Shown here in pieces: positions 32,272 through 42,872 of a stretch of 64,000 nt of DNA. The stretch lies in contig NZ_VXJV01000007.1 in assembly GCF_008692785.1 (NCBI RefSeq), positions 186,001 to 250,000 on the forward strand, read 5' to 3'. Position 1 is the stretch's first letter; the number at the start of each line of letters is the position of its first letter. The DNA is from Salmonella enterica subsp. diarizonae (GTDB lineage: Bacteria; Pseudomonadota; Gammaproteobacteria; Enterobacterales; Enterobacteriaceae). The position numbers and the translations under genes were made by a program. The notes beneath the pieces are model-generated. The model was not told the origin of the DNA. It did no database searches and saw only the letters and a program-made list of their open reading frames with translations.

Positions 32272-33508
32272 TGAATGTTCTATTTTGCTGATTGATGATG
32301 ACGTTGATGTGCTTGACGCCTATACCCAAATGCTTGAACAGGCAGGCTACCGCGTGCGTGGCTTTACCCATCCTTTCGAGGCCAAAGAGTGGGTAAAAGC
32401 AGATTGGGAGGGGATCGTTTTGAGCGATGTGTGTATGCCGGGTTGTTCCGGTATCGATCTTATGACGCTGTTTCATCAGGATGACGATCAACTGCCAATC
32501 TTATTGATTACCGGGCATGGCGATGTACCGATGGCGGTTGATGCGGTGAAAAAGGGCGCCTGGGATTTTCTGCAAAAACCCGTCGATCCGGGCAAGCTGT
32601 TGATATTAATTGAAGACGCGCTACGCCAGCGTCGGTCAGTCATTGCACGGCGGCAATATTGCCAGCAGACGTTACAGGTTGAACTGATTGGGCGCAGCGA
32701 GTGGATGAATCAGTTTCGACAACGGTTACAACAGTTGGCGGAAACAGACATTGCCGTATGGTTTTACGGTGAGCATGGTACTGGACGTATGACTGGCGCC
32801 CGTTATCTCCATCAACTGGGGCGTAACGCGGAAGGTCCGTTTGTGCGCTATGAACTCACGCCGGAGAATGCCGCGCAGTTGGAGACATTCATTGACCAGG
32901 CGCAAGGAGGTACGCTGGTGTTGAGTCATCCTGAATATCTGACGCGAGAACAGCAGCACCATCTGGCGCGTTTACAAAGCCTGGAACATCGGCCTTTTCG
33001 TCTGGTGGGCGTTGGCAGCGCTTCGCTGGTGGAGCAGGCGGCAGCTAACCAGATTGCGGCCGAGCTTTATTACTGTTTCGCCATGACCCAAATCGCTTGC
33101 CAGTCTCTTTCTCAGCGACCGGATGATATCGAGCCGTTATTTCGCCATTATCTTCGAAAAGCCTGTCTGCGACTCAATCATCCAGTGCCGGAAATCGCGG
33201 GGGAATTACTGAAAGGAATAATGCGACGCGCCTGGCCAAGCAATGTGCGCGAACTGGCCAATGCGGCGGAGCTTTTTGCTGTCGGCGTGCTGCCACTGGC
33301 GGAAACGATCAATCCGAAGTTGCTTCTTCAGGAGCCGACCCCGCTTGACCGGCGCGTTGAAGAGTATGAGCGACAAATTATTACCGAAGCGTTAAATATT
33401 CATCAGGGACGAATTAATGAAGTAGCTGAATACCTGCAAATTCCCCGTAAAAAACTTTATCTGCGCATGAAAAAATATGGTCTAAGTAAAGAACATTATA
33501 AATTCTGA
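32261..33508 (+). CDS. pgtA: Response regulator PgtA (NtrC-like, degenerate AAA domain)
   Basis: A 415-residue cytoplasmic regulator. The receiver domain (1-120) has the acidic pocket IDDDVD, phospho-Asp56 (LSDVCMPG) and Lys in LQKPV. The central domain keeps a Walker-A-like GEHGTGR but is short and has no GAFTGA loop, so sigma-54 activation is unlikely. A Fis-type helix-turn-helix ends the protein (GRINEVAEYLQIPRKKLYLR). It acts with PgtB to activate pgtP. The start at 32261 (MLNDECSIL) gives the 415-residue form; ATG 32252 is possible. It overlaps pgtB. Confidence 0.92.
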   Translation: MLNDECSILLIDDDVDVLDAYTQMLEQAGYRVRGFTHPFEAKEWVKADWEGIVLSDVCMPGCSGIDLMTLFHQDDDQLPILLITGHGDVPMAVDAVKKGAWDFLQKPVDPGKLLILIEDALRQRRSVIARRQYCQQTLQVELIGRSEWMNQFRQRLQQLAETDIAVWFYGEHGTGRMTGARYLHQLGRNAEGPFVRYELTPENAAQLETFIDQAQGGTLVLSHPEYLTREQQHHLARLQSLEHRPFRLVGVGSASLVEQAAANQIAAELYYCFAMTQIACQSLSQRPDDIEPLFRHYLRKACLRLNHPVPEIAGELLKGIMRRAWPSNVRELANAAELFAVGVLPLAETINPKLLLQEPTPLDRRVEEYERQIITEALNIHQGRINEVAEYLQIPRKKLYLRMKKYGLSKEHYKF

Positions 33509-33775
33509 CAACACAGTTGCGTTTAATCTGACTGGCAACATCAGCAGCGATGTCGTTAGCCAGATAACGCTGCATCACCGTACTGCTAAGTCATCCCATC
33601 GTTATTATAGATTCCTTATTATTCACCTGAGCATCGAATTCTATTTCTTAACTTCAATATAAGGTAAAAATGCGTCAAGTTCTCTGGCGGAACAAATGTA
33701 CTCTTGTCCAACGATTTGACAAGATGAAAACTTCATCACCTCTCCAGATTACATCTGAATATGAGGACAAGAGAA

Positions 33776-34714
33776 ATGAAAAAACATGTTATTGCAGTAA
33801 TGATGATCGCCATATTTTCTGAGTCGGCTTATGCGGAGTCTACTTTATTTATTCCGGACTTCTCTCCTGATAGCGTCACGACATCCCTTTCCGCGGGAGT
33901 GTTAAATGGTAAATCCAGGGAGCTGGTTTATGATACCGACACCGGGCGGAAGCTAAGTCAACTGGACTGGAAAATAAAAAATGTCGCCATTCTACAGGGG
34001 GATTTATCATGGGAACCCTATTCGTTCATGACGCTGGACGCCCGCGGCTGGACGTCTTTGGCATCGGGGGCAGGTCATATGGTTGACCATGACTGGATGA
34101 GCAGCGAGCAGTCAGGCTGGACCGATCGTTCAATTCATCCGGACACCAGCGTCAACCATGCCAATGAATACGATTTGAACGCGAAAGGTTGGTTATTGCA
34201 GGGCGATAACTATAAGGCGGGTGTAACAGCGGGCTATCAGGAAACCCGTTTTAGCTGGACGGCAAGAGGCGGGTCTTATATTTATGATAATGGTCGATAT
34301 ATTGGTAACTTTCCTCGTGGCGAGCGCGGAATAGGTTATAGCCAGCGTTTCGAAATGCCCTATATCGGGCTGGCGGGTAATTATCGTATTAATGAATTCG
34401 AGTGTAATGTACTGTTTAAATACAGCGACTGGGTACATGCGCATGATAATGATGAACACTACATGCGCAAACTTACTTTCCGTGAAAAAACGGAGAATTC
34501 ACGATATTATGGCGCCTCTATAAACGCCGGATATTATATTACCAGTAATGCAAAAATCTTTGCCGAGTTCGCTTATAGTAAATATGAAGTAGGCAAGGGC
34601 GGTACACAAATCATAGATAAAACTAGCGGTGATACGGCGTATTTTGGTGGCGATGCCGCAGGTATCGCTAATAATAACTATACGGTTACCGCGGGGCTGC
34701 AGTACCGCTTCTAG
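33776..34714 (+). CDS. pgtE: Outer-membrane omptin protease PgtE
   Basis: A 312-residue, 10-stranded beta-barrel protease. The signal peptide ends at SESAYA (about residue 24). Omptin catalytic residues are present: the Asp pair in MVDHDWMSS and the Asp-His pair in DNDEHYM. The protein ends in the outer-membrane signature GLQYRF. PgtE cleaves after basic residues in antimicrobial peptides, plasminogen-system and complement proteins. It has its own AT-rich 270-bp upstream region after pgtA and is not needed for phosphoglycerate uptake. The start at 33776 follows AGGACAAGAGAA. Confidence 0.97.
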   Translation: MKKHVIAVMMIAIFSESAYAESTLFIPDFSPDSVTTSLSAGVLNGKSRELVYDTDTGRKLSQLDWKIKNVAILQGDLSWEPYSFMTLDARGWTSLASGAGHMVDHDWMSSEQSGWTDRSIHPDTSVNHANEYDLNAKGWLLQGDNYKAGVTAGYQETRFSWTARGGSYIYDNGRYIGNFPRGERGIGYSQRFEMPYIGLAGNYRINEFECNVLFKYSDWVHAHDNDEHYMRKLTFREKTENSRYYGASINAGYYITSNAKIFAEFAYSKYEVGKGGTQIIDKTSGDTAYFGGDAAGIANNNYTVTAGLQYRF

Positions 34715-34727
34715 ACCACATCGGGAG

Positions 34728-34761
34728 GTCATCGGTCAAAACAGGCCGATGACGACTTTTT
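34728..34761 (+). terminator. Terminator of pgtE
   Basis: Stem GTCATCGG / CCGATGAC followed by GACTTTTT, 14 bases after the pgtE stop codon. Confidence 0.85.
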
Positions 34762-34869
34762 GCTGAATATATGGCATGTCCGGTGACATTACATGGGGCA
34801 ATAAAAGTAACATGAGAGGAGAACTGCTCGAAACGTTATGCAGCAATAAGAAAATCCCCTGGACATCAA

Positions 34870-34944
34870 TGGCGTCCCCTGCAGGAATCGAACCTGCAAC
34901 TAGCCCTTAGGAGGGGCTCGTTATATCCATTTAACTAAGGGGAC
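34870..34944 (-). tRNA. argW: tRNA-Arg (anticodon CCT)
   Basis: A 75-nt cloverleaf with 5' GTCCCCTTAGTTAAATGG, anticodon loop CTCCTAA and GCCA end. It decodes AGG. In E. coli this gene borders prophage CPS-53 and is a known integration site; here pgtE lies on its 3' side and no integrase gene is seen. Confidence 0.97.
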
Positions 34945-35025
34945 AACGCGGCGCCAGTATAGCGTTTTTTATTCGCCGGAGTAAGTGTAGCGCCGCCTGA
35001 CTGGTTAAACCGTCGCCACTCAGCG

Positions 35026-35961
35026 CTATTTTTCCGCTTTTTTCCGCTCCCGCTCCAGGCGTTCACCGCGCAGCCTCGCTTCTTCCTTACGCTTATTGCT
35101 CATATCGTTGCGAATCTGCGCGTGGCTCATCAATGCGAAAATAAAGGTGCCACCGCAGATATTTCCGGCAAGTGTGGGGAGGGCGAAGGGCCAGAGAAAG
35201 TCGCTCCAGGGCAGCGTGCCGTTGAAAACTAAATACAAAATTTCAACGGAACCGACGACAATATGGGTGGTATCGCCCAGCGCGATAAGCCAGGTCATCA
35301 AAATAATGACCACAATCTTTGCCCCGCCTGCAGCAGGAAACATCCATACCATTGTGGCGATGATCCAGCCAGAGATAATTGCGTTGGCAAACATCTCCGT
35401 TGGGCTATTTTTCATGACCTCCATTCCAATTTTGACAAAGGCGTCGCGGGTCTCTTCATCAAATATAGGCATATATTCAAAAGCCCACGCCGCAACCCCG
35501 GTGCCTATAAGGTTGCCCAATAAGACTACGCCCCATAAGCGCATCAGCAGGCCAACGTTACTCAGGGTGGGATTTTGCATTACCGGCAATACGGCGGTAA
35601 CGGTATTTTCAGTGAATAATTGCTGGCGGGCCATGATGACAATGATAAAACCAAAAGTGTAGCCGAGATTTTCCAGTAAAAAACCGCCGGGAACGCCTTC
35701 AAGCTGCACGTGGAAAATTCCTTTCGCCAGTAGTGATGCCCCCATAGAAAGTCCTGCGGCAATGGCTGACCACAGCAAAGCCATCGCATCTCGTTCCATC
35801 TCTTTTTCACCATCCTGGCGAATATGTTCATGAATCGCCATGGCGCGGGAAGGAAGACGATCTTCATCCACTTCAATCTCTTTACCGCTTTGTTTTTCTT
35901 CGCTTTCAACTTCCAAATCACTGCTGTGCTGGTTAATTTTATCGTCGTTAAGGCTATCCAT
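35026..35961 (-). CDS. yfdC: YfdC, formate/nitrite-transporter-family membrane protein
   Basis: A 311-residue inner-membrane protein. The first 70 residues are highly charged (EVESEEKQSGKEIEVDEDRL), then six hydrophobic segments follow with FNT-family features (FTENTVTAV, GNLIGTGVAAW, GDTTHIVVGSVEIL, GNICGGTFIFAL). A basic C-terminal tail rich in Arg, Glu and Lys closes the protein. It is related to FocA and NirC; its substrate is unknown. It is the next gene after argW, as in E. coli. Confidence 0.9.
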   Translation of the reverse strand: MDSLNDDKINQHSSDLEVESEEKQSGKEIEVDEDRLPSRAMAIHEHIRQDGEKEMERDAMALLWSAIAAGLSMGASLLAKGIFHVQLEGVPGGFLLENLGYTFGFIIVIMARQQLFTENTVTAVLPVMQNPTLSNVGLLMRLWGVVLLGNLIGTGVAAWAFEYMPIFDEETRDAFVKIGMEVMKNSPTEMFANAIISGWIIATMVWMFPAAGGAKIVVIILMTWLIALGDTTHIVVGSVEILYLVFNGTLPWSDFLWPFALPTLAGNICGGTFIFALMSHAQIRNDMSNKRKEEARLRGERLERERKKAEK

Positions 35962-36250
35962 GATGATCCCTGATGATTAACACGTATTAATAAAGCGTAG
36001 CGGTTTTTCATTTACCCAAGCCGGGACATTCTCCGAAAAAATAAAAATGATCACGCCCGTTTTTATCTGTTTCGTTAGAATGGGACCGTCACGTTGTTGA
36101 CGTTACCAGGCTATGCTCAGAGCAATGAGATCGCGCATATAGACATCGTTTGACGTGCTGTTAAAATCGCTCACACCTAAACAGGCGGATACGGTAGCGT
36201 TCCGTCATGGATGGCAATCAGCGATAGCCATAATTCACAGGGAGACATCT

Positions 36251-37006
36251 ATGAAGCTTCGCCTGTCGGCGCTGGCGCTGGGAACCACACTGCTGATCGG
36301 GTGTGCGAGTTCCGGTACAGAACAGCAGGGGCGTTCAGACCCATTTGAAGGGTTTAACCGCACCATGTACAACTTCAACTTTAATGTGCTGGACCCGTAT
36401 GTTGTTCGGCCGGTCGCGGTTGCCTGGCGTGATTATGTTCCACAGCCTGCGCGTAACGGTTTAAGTAATTTCACCGGCAACCTCGAAGAACCGGCGATCA
36501 TGGTGAACTATTTCCTGCAGGGCGATCCTTATCAGGGTATGGTGCATTTCACCCGTTTCTTCCTGAACACCTTATTAGGGATGGGCGGCTTTATTGACGT
36601 CGCGGGAATGGCGAATCCTAAACTGCAGCGCGTTGAACCGCATCGTTTTGGCAGTACGCTGGGCCATTATGGCGTGGGGTATGGGCCTTATGTGCAACTT
36701 CCGTTCTACGGTAGCTTTACGCTGCGTGAAGATGGCGGGGATATGGCGGATACCTTGTATCCGGTGCTCTCGTGGTTGACCTGGCCAATGTCCATAGGAA
36801 AATGGACTATCGAAGGGATAGAAACCCGCGCGCAGTTGCTGGATTCCGATGGTTTGCTGCGCCAGTCTTCCGATCCTTATATTATGGTGCGCGAGGCGTA
36901 CTTCCAGCGTCATGACTTTATCGCCAATGGCGGGAAACTCAAGCCGCAGGAAAACCCGAACGCGCAGGCGATTCAGGACGAACTCAAAGAGATCGACTCG
37001 GAATAA
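36251..37006 (+). CDS. mlaA: Outer-membrane lipoprotein MlaA (VacJ)
   Basis: A 251-residue lipoprotein with lipobox LIGC (lipid-modified Cys18). MlaA works with porins to remove misplaced phospholipids from the outer leaflet and passes them to MlaC, keeping outer-membrane asymmetry. The family signature SDPFEGFNRTMYNFN and the hydrophobic ridge region (EEPAIMVNYFLQGD) are present. The start at 36251 (MKLRLSALAL) follows GGGAGACATCT; the open frame upstream has no signal peptide. A bidirectional terminator follows. Confidence 0.97.
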   Translation: MKLRLSALALGTTLLIGCASSGTEQQGRSDPFEGFNRTMYNFNFNVLDPYVVRPVAVAWRDYVPQPARNGLSNFTGNLEEPAIMVNYFLQGDPYQGMVHFTRFFLNTLLGMGGFIDVAGMANPKLQRVEPHRFGSTLGHYGVGYGPYVQLPFYGSFTLREDGGDMADTLYPVLSWLTWPMSIGKWTIEGIETRAQLLDSDGLLRQSSDPYIMVREAYFQRHDFIANGGKLKPQENPNAQAIQDELKEIDSE

Positions 37007-37017
37007 ACGGCTGCAAA

Positions 37018-37047
37018 TAAAAAGGTGAGCGCAATGCTCACCTTTTT
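37018..37047. terminator. Bidirectional terminator mlaA / fadL
   Basis: AAAAAGGTGAGC / GCTCACCTTTTT around a 5-nt loop has A/T runs on both sides, so it can end both convergent genes. Confidence 0.92.
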
Positions 37048-37066
37048 GATCCGTTTCAGGAAGAGA

Positions 37067-38374
37067 TTAGAACGCGTAGTTAAAGTTAGTACCGAATAGC
37101 CAGGCTTTCCCTTCAGATTCAAACTGATAAGGGCCTTCATTAATTTTCACACTCTGACCATGCATATAAGAGACGCCAACGTCGACAGACGCATCTTTAT
37201 TAAAGGCGTAAGTCGTACCGGCGCTCAGCCAGAAACGGTCCTGGTCCGGAATAGAGATAGAACGGTTTTGCGCTGGTACCGGGCTGTCATCGAAGGCGAT
37301 ACCGGTACGGAACGTCCAGTTGTCGTCGTAGTAATAGGTGGTGCCCAAAGCGATACGGTAAGCATCCTTGAAGCCTTCATGCTTCTCGAATAACGTCTGG
37401 CCGCTGGTTGACTTGGCCTTCAGTTCCTGGAACTGACTCCAGCTGGTATAGGCGAGGCTGTAGTGAATCGCCCATTGCGGCGCCACGCGGTTATAACCGG
37501 AGACTTCCCACATTTCCGGTAGATTGAGCGTCAGGTAGCCTGACTGCGTCGCGCCGCCGGTTGCCGTTGGGATGGGCAGGTTATATCGGTTAATACCAAT
37601 GGGAAGATCGCTGCTGTAGTTGCCTTTAAAGTCAATTTTGACTTCCGAGCGGTAGGTCAGAGCGTAGCGGTTATTTTTATCCAGTTCATAAAGGATACCG
37701 GCATTCCAGCCAAAGCCCCACTGATTACCGTTCAGGTGGGCAATCTTGGTGTCGCTGGTAATCTGACTTGCGACCGGCGCCAGCGCCGGATTCTGCGCCG
37801 CGACCAACTGGCCTAAATCGCCTGCATAACGTTCGATTTTCGCGCGCGCGTATACCGCATCAAAACCGAGACCGAAGCTCCAGGCCTCATTTAAGCGATA
37901 AGCGCCGCTTAAATTCAGGTTCATGGTTTGAAGATCTGTCGTACCGCCAACCGAGCCGCCGGCATATGTATCGTTAAACTCTGTCGCCAGACCATAGTTA
38001 GAGGTAATAGAAGCCCCCCAGCCAAACTGATCGTTAATCGGGGCGACAAAATGGACATTTGGCACCCAAGCCGTCGGCGCGATGTTATCTGCATCTAACG
38101 TCCGACGAGATGGTGACGTCCCGCTAATATTAACATCGGGATCAATATAAACCGCGCCCGCTGAAAATGTTGGGCGGTCAAACATGGTAATTAACGCCGG
38201 ATTGCGGCTAACGTTACCCGCATCATCTGCGATTGCGCCTTCTCCCGAATAGGCCCGGCCAAGGCCAGAGGAAGAAAATTCGTTTAACTGAAAGCCTGCA
38301 GACCAGGCCTGGGTGGAGATGATTGCCACTGCGACTGCGATAGCAGACTTTGTAAACAGGGTTTTCTGGCTCAT
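37067..38374 (-). CDS. fadL: Long-chain fatty acid outer-membrane channel FadL
   Basis: A 435-residue, 14-stranded beta-barrel that takes long-chain fatty acids across the outer membrane. The signal peptide (about 25 residues, ending TQAWS) is followed by [19 protein letters not shown], the N-terminal hatch. The C-terminus NFNYAF is an outer-membrane signature. One surface loop ([20 protein letters not shown]) is shorter than my memory of E. coli FadL, giving a slightly smaller protein. The start at 38374 is preferred because GAGG lies 8 bases upstream; ATG at 38380 is too close. Two FadR-like operators lie upstream. Confidence 0.97.
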   Translation of the reverse strand: MSQKTLFTKSAIAVAVAIISTQAWSAGFQLNEFSSSGLGRAYSGEGAIADDAGNVSRNPALITMFDRPTFSAGAVYIDPDVNISGTSPSRRTLDADNIAPTAWVPNVHFVAPINDQFGWGASITSNYGLATEFNDTYAGGSVGGTTDLQTMNLNLSGAYRLNEAWSFGLGFDAVYARAKIERYAGDLGQLVAAQNPALAPVASQITSDTKIAHLNGNQWGFGWNAGILYELDKNNRYALTYRSEVKIDFKGNYSSDLPIGINRYNLPIPTATGGATQSGYLTLNLPEMWEVSGYNRVAPQWAIHYSLAYTSWSQFQELKAKSTSGQTLFEKHEGFKDAYRIALGTTYYYDDNWTFRTGIAFDDSPVPAQNRSISIPDQDRFWLSAGTTYAFNKDASVDVGVSYMHGQSVKINEGPYQFESEGKAWLFGTNFNYAF

Positions 38375-38457
38375 GACCATAACCTCATTGATTATTTTTA
38401 TACAAACTATGTTACATGCTGTAACAGGAGCGCGAAGTGTAGGGTCTGCGGTACGAC

Positions 38458-38499
38458 TTAGAAATCAGACCAGTGGCGAGAGTATAGGTCTGACCAGCT
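38458..38499 (-). promoter_or_regulatory. fadL promoter with two FadR-like operators
   Basis: On the minus strand AGCTGGTCAGACCTATA (38499-38483) and ACTGGTCTGATTTCTAA (38474-38458) both resemble the FadR consensus AACTGGTCGGACCTGTT. A -10-like TATACT (38486-38481) overlaps the first. FadR without acyl-CoA would repress fadL here, as in E. coli. Confidence 0.8.
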
Positions 38500-38744
38500 A
38501 GAATGTTGCAAGTATGTTTATAAGTTTTTTCAATTGTGATCTTAGAAACGAGATCTGGTTGGCAAAATCGGCGGGCTTAACGGTCACCCGATCGCGCGAT
38601 TTTTGTTTTAGATCATTTTTAAGTGTGATTTCGGTCACTTAACGCGTTTCCCTCCATTAACGACTGGAGAGGCGAATGCCGGGAGCGTAAAATATCCCCA
38701 TCGTTTATCTGGCACCCTGGGTGCAAATACAGAGGAAATCTACA

Positions 38745-39029
38745 ATGAGTAAATGCAGTGCTGATGAAACCCCGGTTTGCTGCTGTATGGACGTTGGAAC
38801 CATCATGGATAACTCCGATTGCACCGCGTCATACAGCCGCGTATTCGCTACCCGCGCAGAGGCTGAAGAGACGCTGGCAGCGTTAACCGAAAAAGCGCGT
38901 AGCGTGGAGTCTGAGCCTTGCCAAATTACGCCAACCTTTACCGAGGAATCTGACGGCGTTCGGCTGGATATTGATTTTGTTTTCGCTTGTGAAGCAGAAA
39001 CGCTTATCTTCCAGCTCGGCCTGCGTTAA
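38745..39029 (+). CDS. yfcZ: YfcZ, small conserved cytosolic protein (DUF406)
   Basis: A 94-residue protein with a Cys-rich N-terminus (MSKCSADETPVCCCMDVGT) and an alpha/beta body, matching E. coli YfcZ, which lies in the same place between fadL and fadI. The start at 38745 follows AGAGGAAATC. Function is unknown; the CCC cluster could bind metal or undergo redox change, which is inference. Confidence 0.9.
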   Translation: MSKCSADETPVCCCMDVGTIMDNSDCTASYSRVFATRAEAEETLAALTEKARSVESEPCQITPTFTEESDGVRLDIDFVFACEAETLIFQLGLR

Positions 39030-39043
39030 TCCGTTCATTAACG

Positions 39044-39082
39044 ACGCCTCCGTCATCATCTGGCGGAGGCGTTTTCTTTTTT
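39044..39082 (+). terminator. Terminator of yfcZ
   Basis: Stem ACGCCTCCG / CGGAGGCGT with an 11-nt loop, then TTTCTTTTTTT. Confidence 0.9.
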
Positions 39083-39164
39083 TATCACTTCCCTTCACTG
39101 TGCCATAGCTCCCACTTTCTTTTCTCTCTGCTTGGCTAAATGTAAAAAATTGGTTAAGACTGTG

Positions 39165-39181
39165 ATCAGGTCAGACCACTA
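39165..39181 (+). promoter_or_regulatory. FadR-like operator upstream of fadIJ
   Basis: ATCAGGTCAGACCACTA keeps the FadR core GGTCnGACC, 26 bases before the fadI start. It fits the known FadR repression of fadIJ. Confidence 0.7.
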
Positions 39182-39206
39182 ATTTATTTTTTTACAGGGG
39201 AGTATT

Positions 39207-40517
39207 ATGCGTCAGGCTTTACCGTTGGTCACCCGTCAGGGCGATCGCATTGCTATTGTCAGTGGGTTGCGAACCCCCTTTGCTCGTCAGGCCACTGCAT
39301 TTCATGGTATTCCCGCTGTTGATCTCGGCAAGATGGTGGTAGGCGAGCTGCTGGCCCGCAGTGAAATCCCTGCCGATGCCATTGAGCAACTGGTTTTTGG
39401 TCAGGTAGTACAAATGCCGGAAGCGCCCAACATTGCGCGCGAAATTGTGCTGGGTACGGGGATGAATGTTCATACCGATGCCTATAGCGTAAGCCGCGCC
39501 TGCGCCACCAGTTTTCAGGCGGTAGCGAATGTGGCGGAAAGCCTGATGGCCGGCACGATACGCGCGGGTATTGCGGGCGGCGCAGATTCGTCGTCGGTAC
39601 TGCCAATAGGCGTGAGTAAAGCCCTGGCGCGGGTACTGGTTGATGTCAATAAAGCCCGGACGACCCGCCAACGGCTGACGCTTTTTTCTCGTCTGCGCTT
39701 ACGCGACCTGCTGCCCGTTCCTCCCGCTGTTGCTGAGTATTCCACCGGTCTGCGCATGGGCGATACCGCCGAACAGATGGCGAAAACGTATGGTATTACG
39801 CGTGAACAGCAGGACGCGCTGGCGCATCGTTCACATCAGCGCGCCGCGCAGGCATGGGCTGAGGGTAAACTGGCGGAAGAAGTGATGACGACCTATGTGC
39901 CGCCGTATAAAAACCCCTTTGCAGAAGACAACAACATTCGCGGCACCTCCACGCTGGCAGACTACGCCAGACTGCGTCCCGCTTTTGACAGAAAACATGG
40001 CTCCGTGACCGCCGCCAATAGTACGCCGCTGACCGACGGCGCTGCCGCCGTTATCCTGATGACCGAATCCCGCGCTAAAGAGCTGGGGCTGCACCCGCTT
40101 GGTTATCTGCGCAGCTACGCGTTTACCGCCATTGATGTCTGGCAGGACATGCTATTGGGGCCGGCCTGGTCAACGCCGCTGGCGCTGGAGCGGGCCGGGT
40201 TGACGATGGCCGATCTGACACTTTTTGACATGCATGAAGCGTTTGCCGCTCAGACTCTGGCGAATTTACAACTGCTGGGCAGCGAACGATTTGCCCGTGA
40301 GGTGCTTGGTCGTGCGCAGGCGACAGGGGAGGTGGATGACGATAAATTCAACGTGCTCGGCGGCTCAATCGCCTACGGGCATCCTTTTGCCGCAACGGGC
40401 GCGCGGATGATAACCCAAACGTTGCATGAATTACGGCGTCGGGGCGGAGGTTTTGGCCTGGTCACGGCCTGCGCGGCTGGCGGCCTTGGCGCGGCTATGG
40501 TTCTGGAGGCGGAATAA
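39207..40517 (+). CDS. fadI: 3-ketoacyl-CoA thiolase FadI
   Basis: A 436-residue thiolase, the beta subunit of the anaerobic/alternative beta-oxidation complex, which splits 3-ketoacyl-CoA to acetyl-CoA. Catalytic Cys99 lies in [10 protein letters not shown], the His of [17 protein letters not shown] near residue 390, and the second Cys in [10 protein letters not shown] near the end. The start follows ACAGGGGAG. Its stop overlaps the fadJ start by one base. Confidence 0.97.
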   Translation: MRQALPLVTRQGDRIAIVSGLRTPFARQATAFHGIPAVDLGKMVVGELLARSEIPADAIEQLVFGQVVQMPEAPNIAREIVLGTGMNVHTDAYSVSRACATSFQAVANVAESLMAGTIRAGIAGGADSSSVLPIGVSKALARVLVDVNKARTTRQRLTLFSRLRLRDLLPVPPAVAEYSTGLRMGDTAEQMAKTYGITREQQDALAHRSHQRAAQAWAEGKLAEEVMTTYVPPYKNPFAEDNNIRGTSTLADYARLRPAFDRKHGSVTAANSTPLTDGAAAVILMTESRAKELGLHPLGYLRSYAFTAIDVWQDMLLGPAWSTPLALERAGLTMADLTLFDMHEAFAAQTLANLQLLGSERFAREVLGRAQATGEVDDDKFNVLGGSIAYGHPFAATGARMITQTLHELRRRGGGFGLVTACAAGGLGAAMVLEAE

Positions 40518-42664
40518 TGGCTACCACATCAGCTTTTATGCTTAACGTGCGTCTGGATAATGTCGCGGTTGTCGCTATTGATGTCCCTGGTGAAAAGGTG
40601 AACACCCTGAAAGCGGAGTTTGCCGCGCAGGTACGCGCCATCCTGAATCAGATCCGGGAAAATAAAGCGTTGCAGGGCGTTGTTTTTATCTCAGCCAAAG
40701 CAGATAACTTTATTGCTGGCGCTGATATCAACATGATAGGCCACTGCCAAAACGCGCAGGAAGCGGAAACGTTGGCGCGTCAGGGGCAGCAACTGATGGC
40801 GGAGATCCAGGCGCTGCCTGTTCCGGTCATCGCCGCCATTCATGGCGCCTGCCTGGGCGGCGGTCTTGAAATGGCGCTGGCCTGCCATCGGCGTATCTGT
40901 ACCGATGACGTTAAAACCGTTCTCGGACTGCCGGAGGTACAGTTAGGGCTTTTACCGGGATCGGGCGGAACGCAGCGTCTTCCGCGGCTGGTGGGGATCA
41001 GTACCGCGCTGGATATGATCCTGACAGGTAAACAGCTTCGCGCCAGACAGGCGCTTAAAGCCGGGCTGGTTGATGACGTGGTGCCGCAAACTATTTTACT
41101 GGAAGCGGCTGTCGAGCTGGCTAAAAAAGAACGCCTGGCGCAGCGGACATTACCGGTCCGTGAACGTATCCTGGCGGGGCCGCTGGGGCGCGCGCTGTTA
41201 TTTCGCCTGGTGCGTAAAAAGACGGCGCAAAAAACGCAGGGCAATTATCCGGCGACGGAGCGGATCATTGATGTGATTGAAACCGGGCTGGCGCAGGGCA
41301 GCAGTAGTGGCTATGACGCGGAAGCGCGCGCTTTCGGCGAGCTGGCGATGACGCCTCAATCGCAGGCGCTGCGCGCTATTTTCTTTGCCAGTACCGAGGT
41401 GAAAAAAGATCCCGGTAGCGATGCGCCGCCCGGCCCGCTGAACAGCGTGGGCATCTTAGGCGGCGGGTTAATGGGCGGCGGTATCGCCTGGGCTACGGTC
41501 TGTAAAGGCGGCTTGCCAGTACGAATTAAGGATATAAATACTCAGGGAATCAATCATGCTCTGAAGTACAGCTGGGACCAGCTTGAAACAAAAGTACGCC
41601 GCCGCCATATCAAAGCCAGCGAACGCGATAAACAGTTGGCGTTGATATCAGGTTCGACTGATTACCGTGGTTTCAGTCATCGTGATCTGGTCATTGAAGC
41701 GGTGTTTGAAGATCTGTCGTTAAAACAACAGATGGTGGCGGAAGTGGAGCAAAATTGCGCCGCCCACACCATTTTCGCGTCCAATACTTCTTCCCTGCCG
41801 ATTGGCGATATTGCGGCGAATGCGGCCAGACCGGAACTGGTGATTGGATTGCACTTTTTTAGCCCGGTCGAAAAAATGCCGCTGGTTGAGGTTATTCCTC
41901 ATGCGTCTACTTCCGCGCAGACCATCGCCACGACCGTTAAACTGGCGAAAAAACAGGGTAAAACCCCGATAGTCGTCAGCGATAAAGCCGGGTTTTATGT
42001 TAACCGAATTCTCGCGCCGTATATTAATGAGGCGATTCGGATGCTGACTGAAGGCGAACGCGTCGAACATATTGATGCTGCCCTGGTAAAATTTGGTTTT
42101 CCGGTGGGACCAATCCAACTTTTGGATGAGGTAGGAATCGACACGGGTACTAAAATTATCCCTGTGCTTGAGGCGGCGTATGGAGAACGTTTTAGCGCGC
42201 CTGCAAATGTTGTTGCTTCAATTTTGAATGACGATCGCAAAGGTAGAAAAAATGGTCGCGGTTTCTATCTTTATGGCGAAAAAGGGCGTAAAAGCAAAAA
42301 ACAGGTTGACCCTGCTATTTATAAGCTTATTGGCGTGCAAGGGCAGAGTCGACTGTCTGCGCAGCAGGTGGCAGAGCGCTGTGTCATGTTAATGCTTAAC
42401 GAAGCGGCGCGCTGTTTCGACGAAAAAGTGATTCGCAGCGCGCGCGATGGCGATATTGGCGCCGTGTTTGGTATCGGTTTTCCGCCGTTTCTCGGCGGCC
42501 CGTTCCGCTATATGGATGCTCTCGGGCCGGGTGAAATGGTGGCGACATTACAGCGCCTGGCCGCACTTTACGGTCCTCGTTACGCGCCTTGTGAACAATT
42601 AGTGCGCATGGCGGAGCGCAGAGAGTATTTCTGGACGAATGGGGAAACTGACCAGGGAAATTGA
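40517..42664 (+). CDS. fadJ: Multifunctional beta-oxidation enzyme FadJ
   Basis: A 715-residue fusion. The N-terminal enoyl-CoA hydratase/isomerase domain (1-190) has the oxyanion motif [16 protein letters not shown] and the Glu in [14 protein letters not shown]. The 3-hydroxyacyl-CoA dehydrogenase part has the NAD motif [15 protein letters not shown] (about 305), the catalytic His in [14 protein letters not shown] and a C-terminal dehydrogenase domain. It pairs with FadI for fatty-acid breakdown, mainly without oxygen. One-base overlap with fadI (TAATG). Confidence 0.97.
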   Translation: MATTSAFMLNVRLDNVAVVAIDVPGEKVNTLKAEFAAQVRAILNQIRENKALQGVVFISAKADNFIAGADINMIGHCQNAQEAETLARQGQQLMAEIQALPVPVIAAIHGACLGGGLEMALACHRRICTDDVKTVLGLPEVQLGLLPGSGGTQRLPRLVGISTALDMILTGKQLRARQALKAGLVDDVVPQTILLEAAVELAKKERLAQRTLPVRERILAGPLGRALLFRLVRKKTAQKTQGNYPATERIIDVIETGLAQGSSSGYDAEARAFGELAMTPQSQALRAIFFASTEVKKDPGSDAPPGPLNSVGILGGGLMGGGIAWATVCKGGLPVRIKDINTQGINHALKYSWDQLETKVRRRHIKASERDKQLALISGSTDYRGFSHRDLVIEAVFEDLSLKQQMVAEVEQNCAAHTIFASNTSSLPIGDIAANAARPELVIGLHFFSPVEKMPLVEVIPHASTSAQTIATTVKLAKKQGKTPIVVSDKAGFYVNRILAPYINEAIRMLTEGERVEHIDAALVKFGFPVGPIQLLDEVGIDTGTKIIPVLEAAYGERFSAPANVVASILNDDRKGRKNGRGFYLYGEKGRKSKKQVDPAIYKLIGVQGQSRLSAQQVAERCVMLMLNEAARCFDEKVIRSARDGDIGAVFGIGFPPFLGGPFRYMDALGPGEMVATLQRLAALYGPRYAPCEQLVRMAERREYFWTNGETDQGN

Positions 42665-42872
42665 GGTCAAAGAGAATATGAATCCGCACTGAATGCCTCC
42701 TTGTTGGCGAAATAATAATCAAGGATTGACTATACTTACGCCATTGAGGTAAAAAACAGCGTTTCATTCGGTGAATGGATAAGGCACAATGCCGGCCACC
42801 GCATTTTTGCCACAGCCAATAGGGGCATGTGGTAAGCGTGCTGGTGAAACTGGTTAACAAAAGCGGTGCAAT

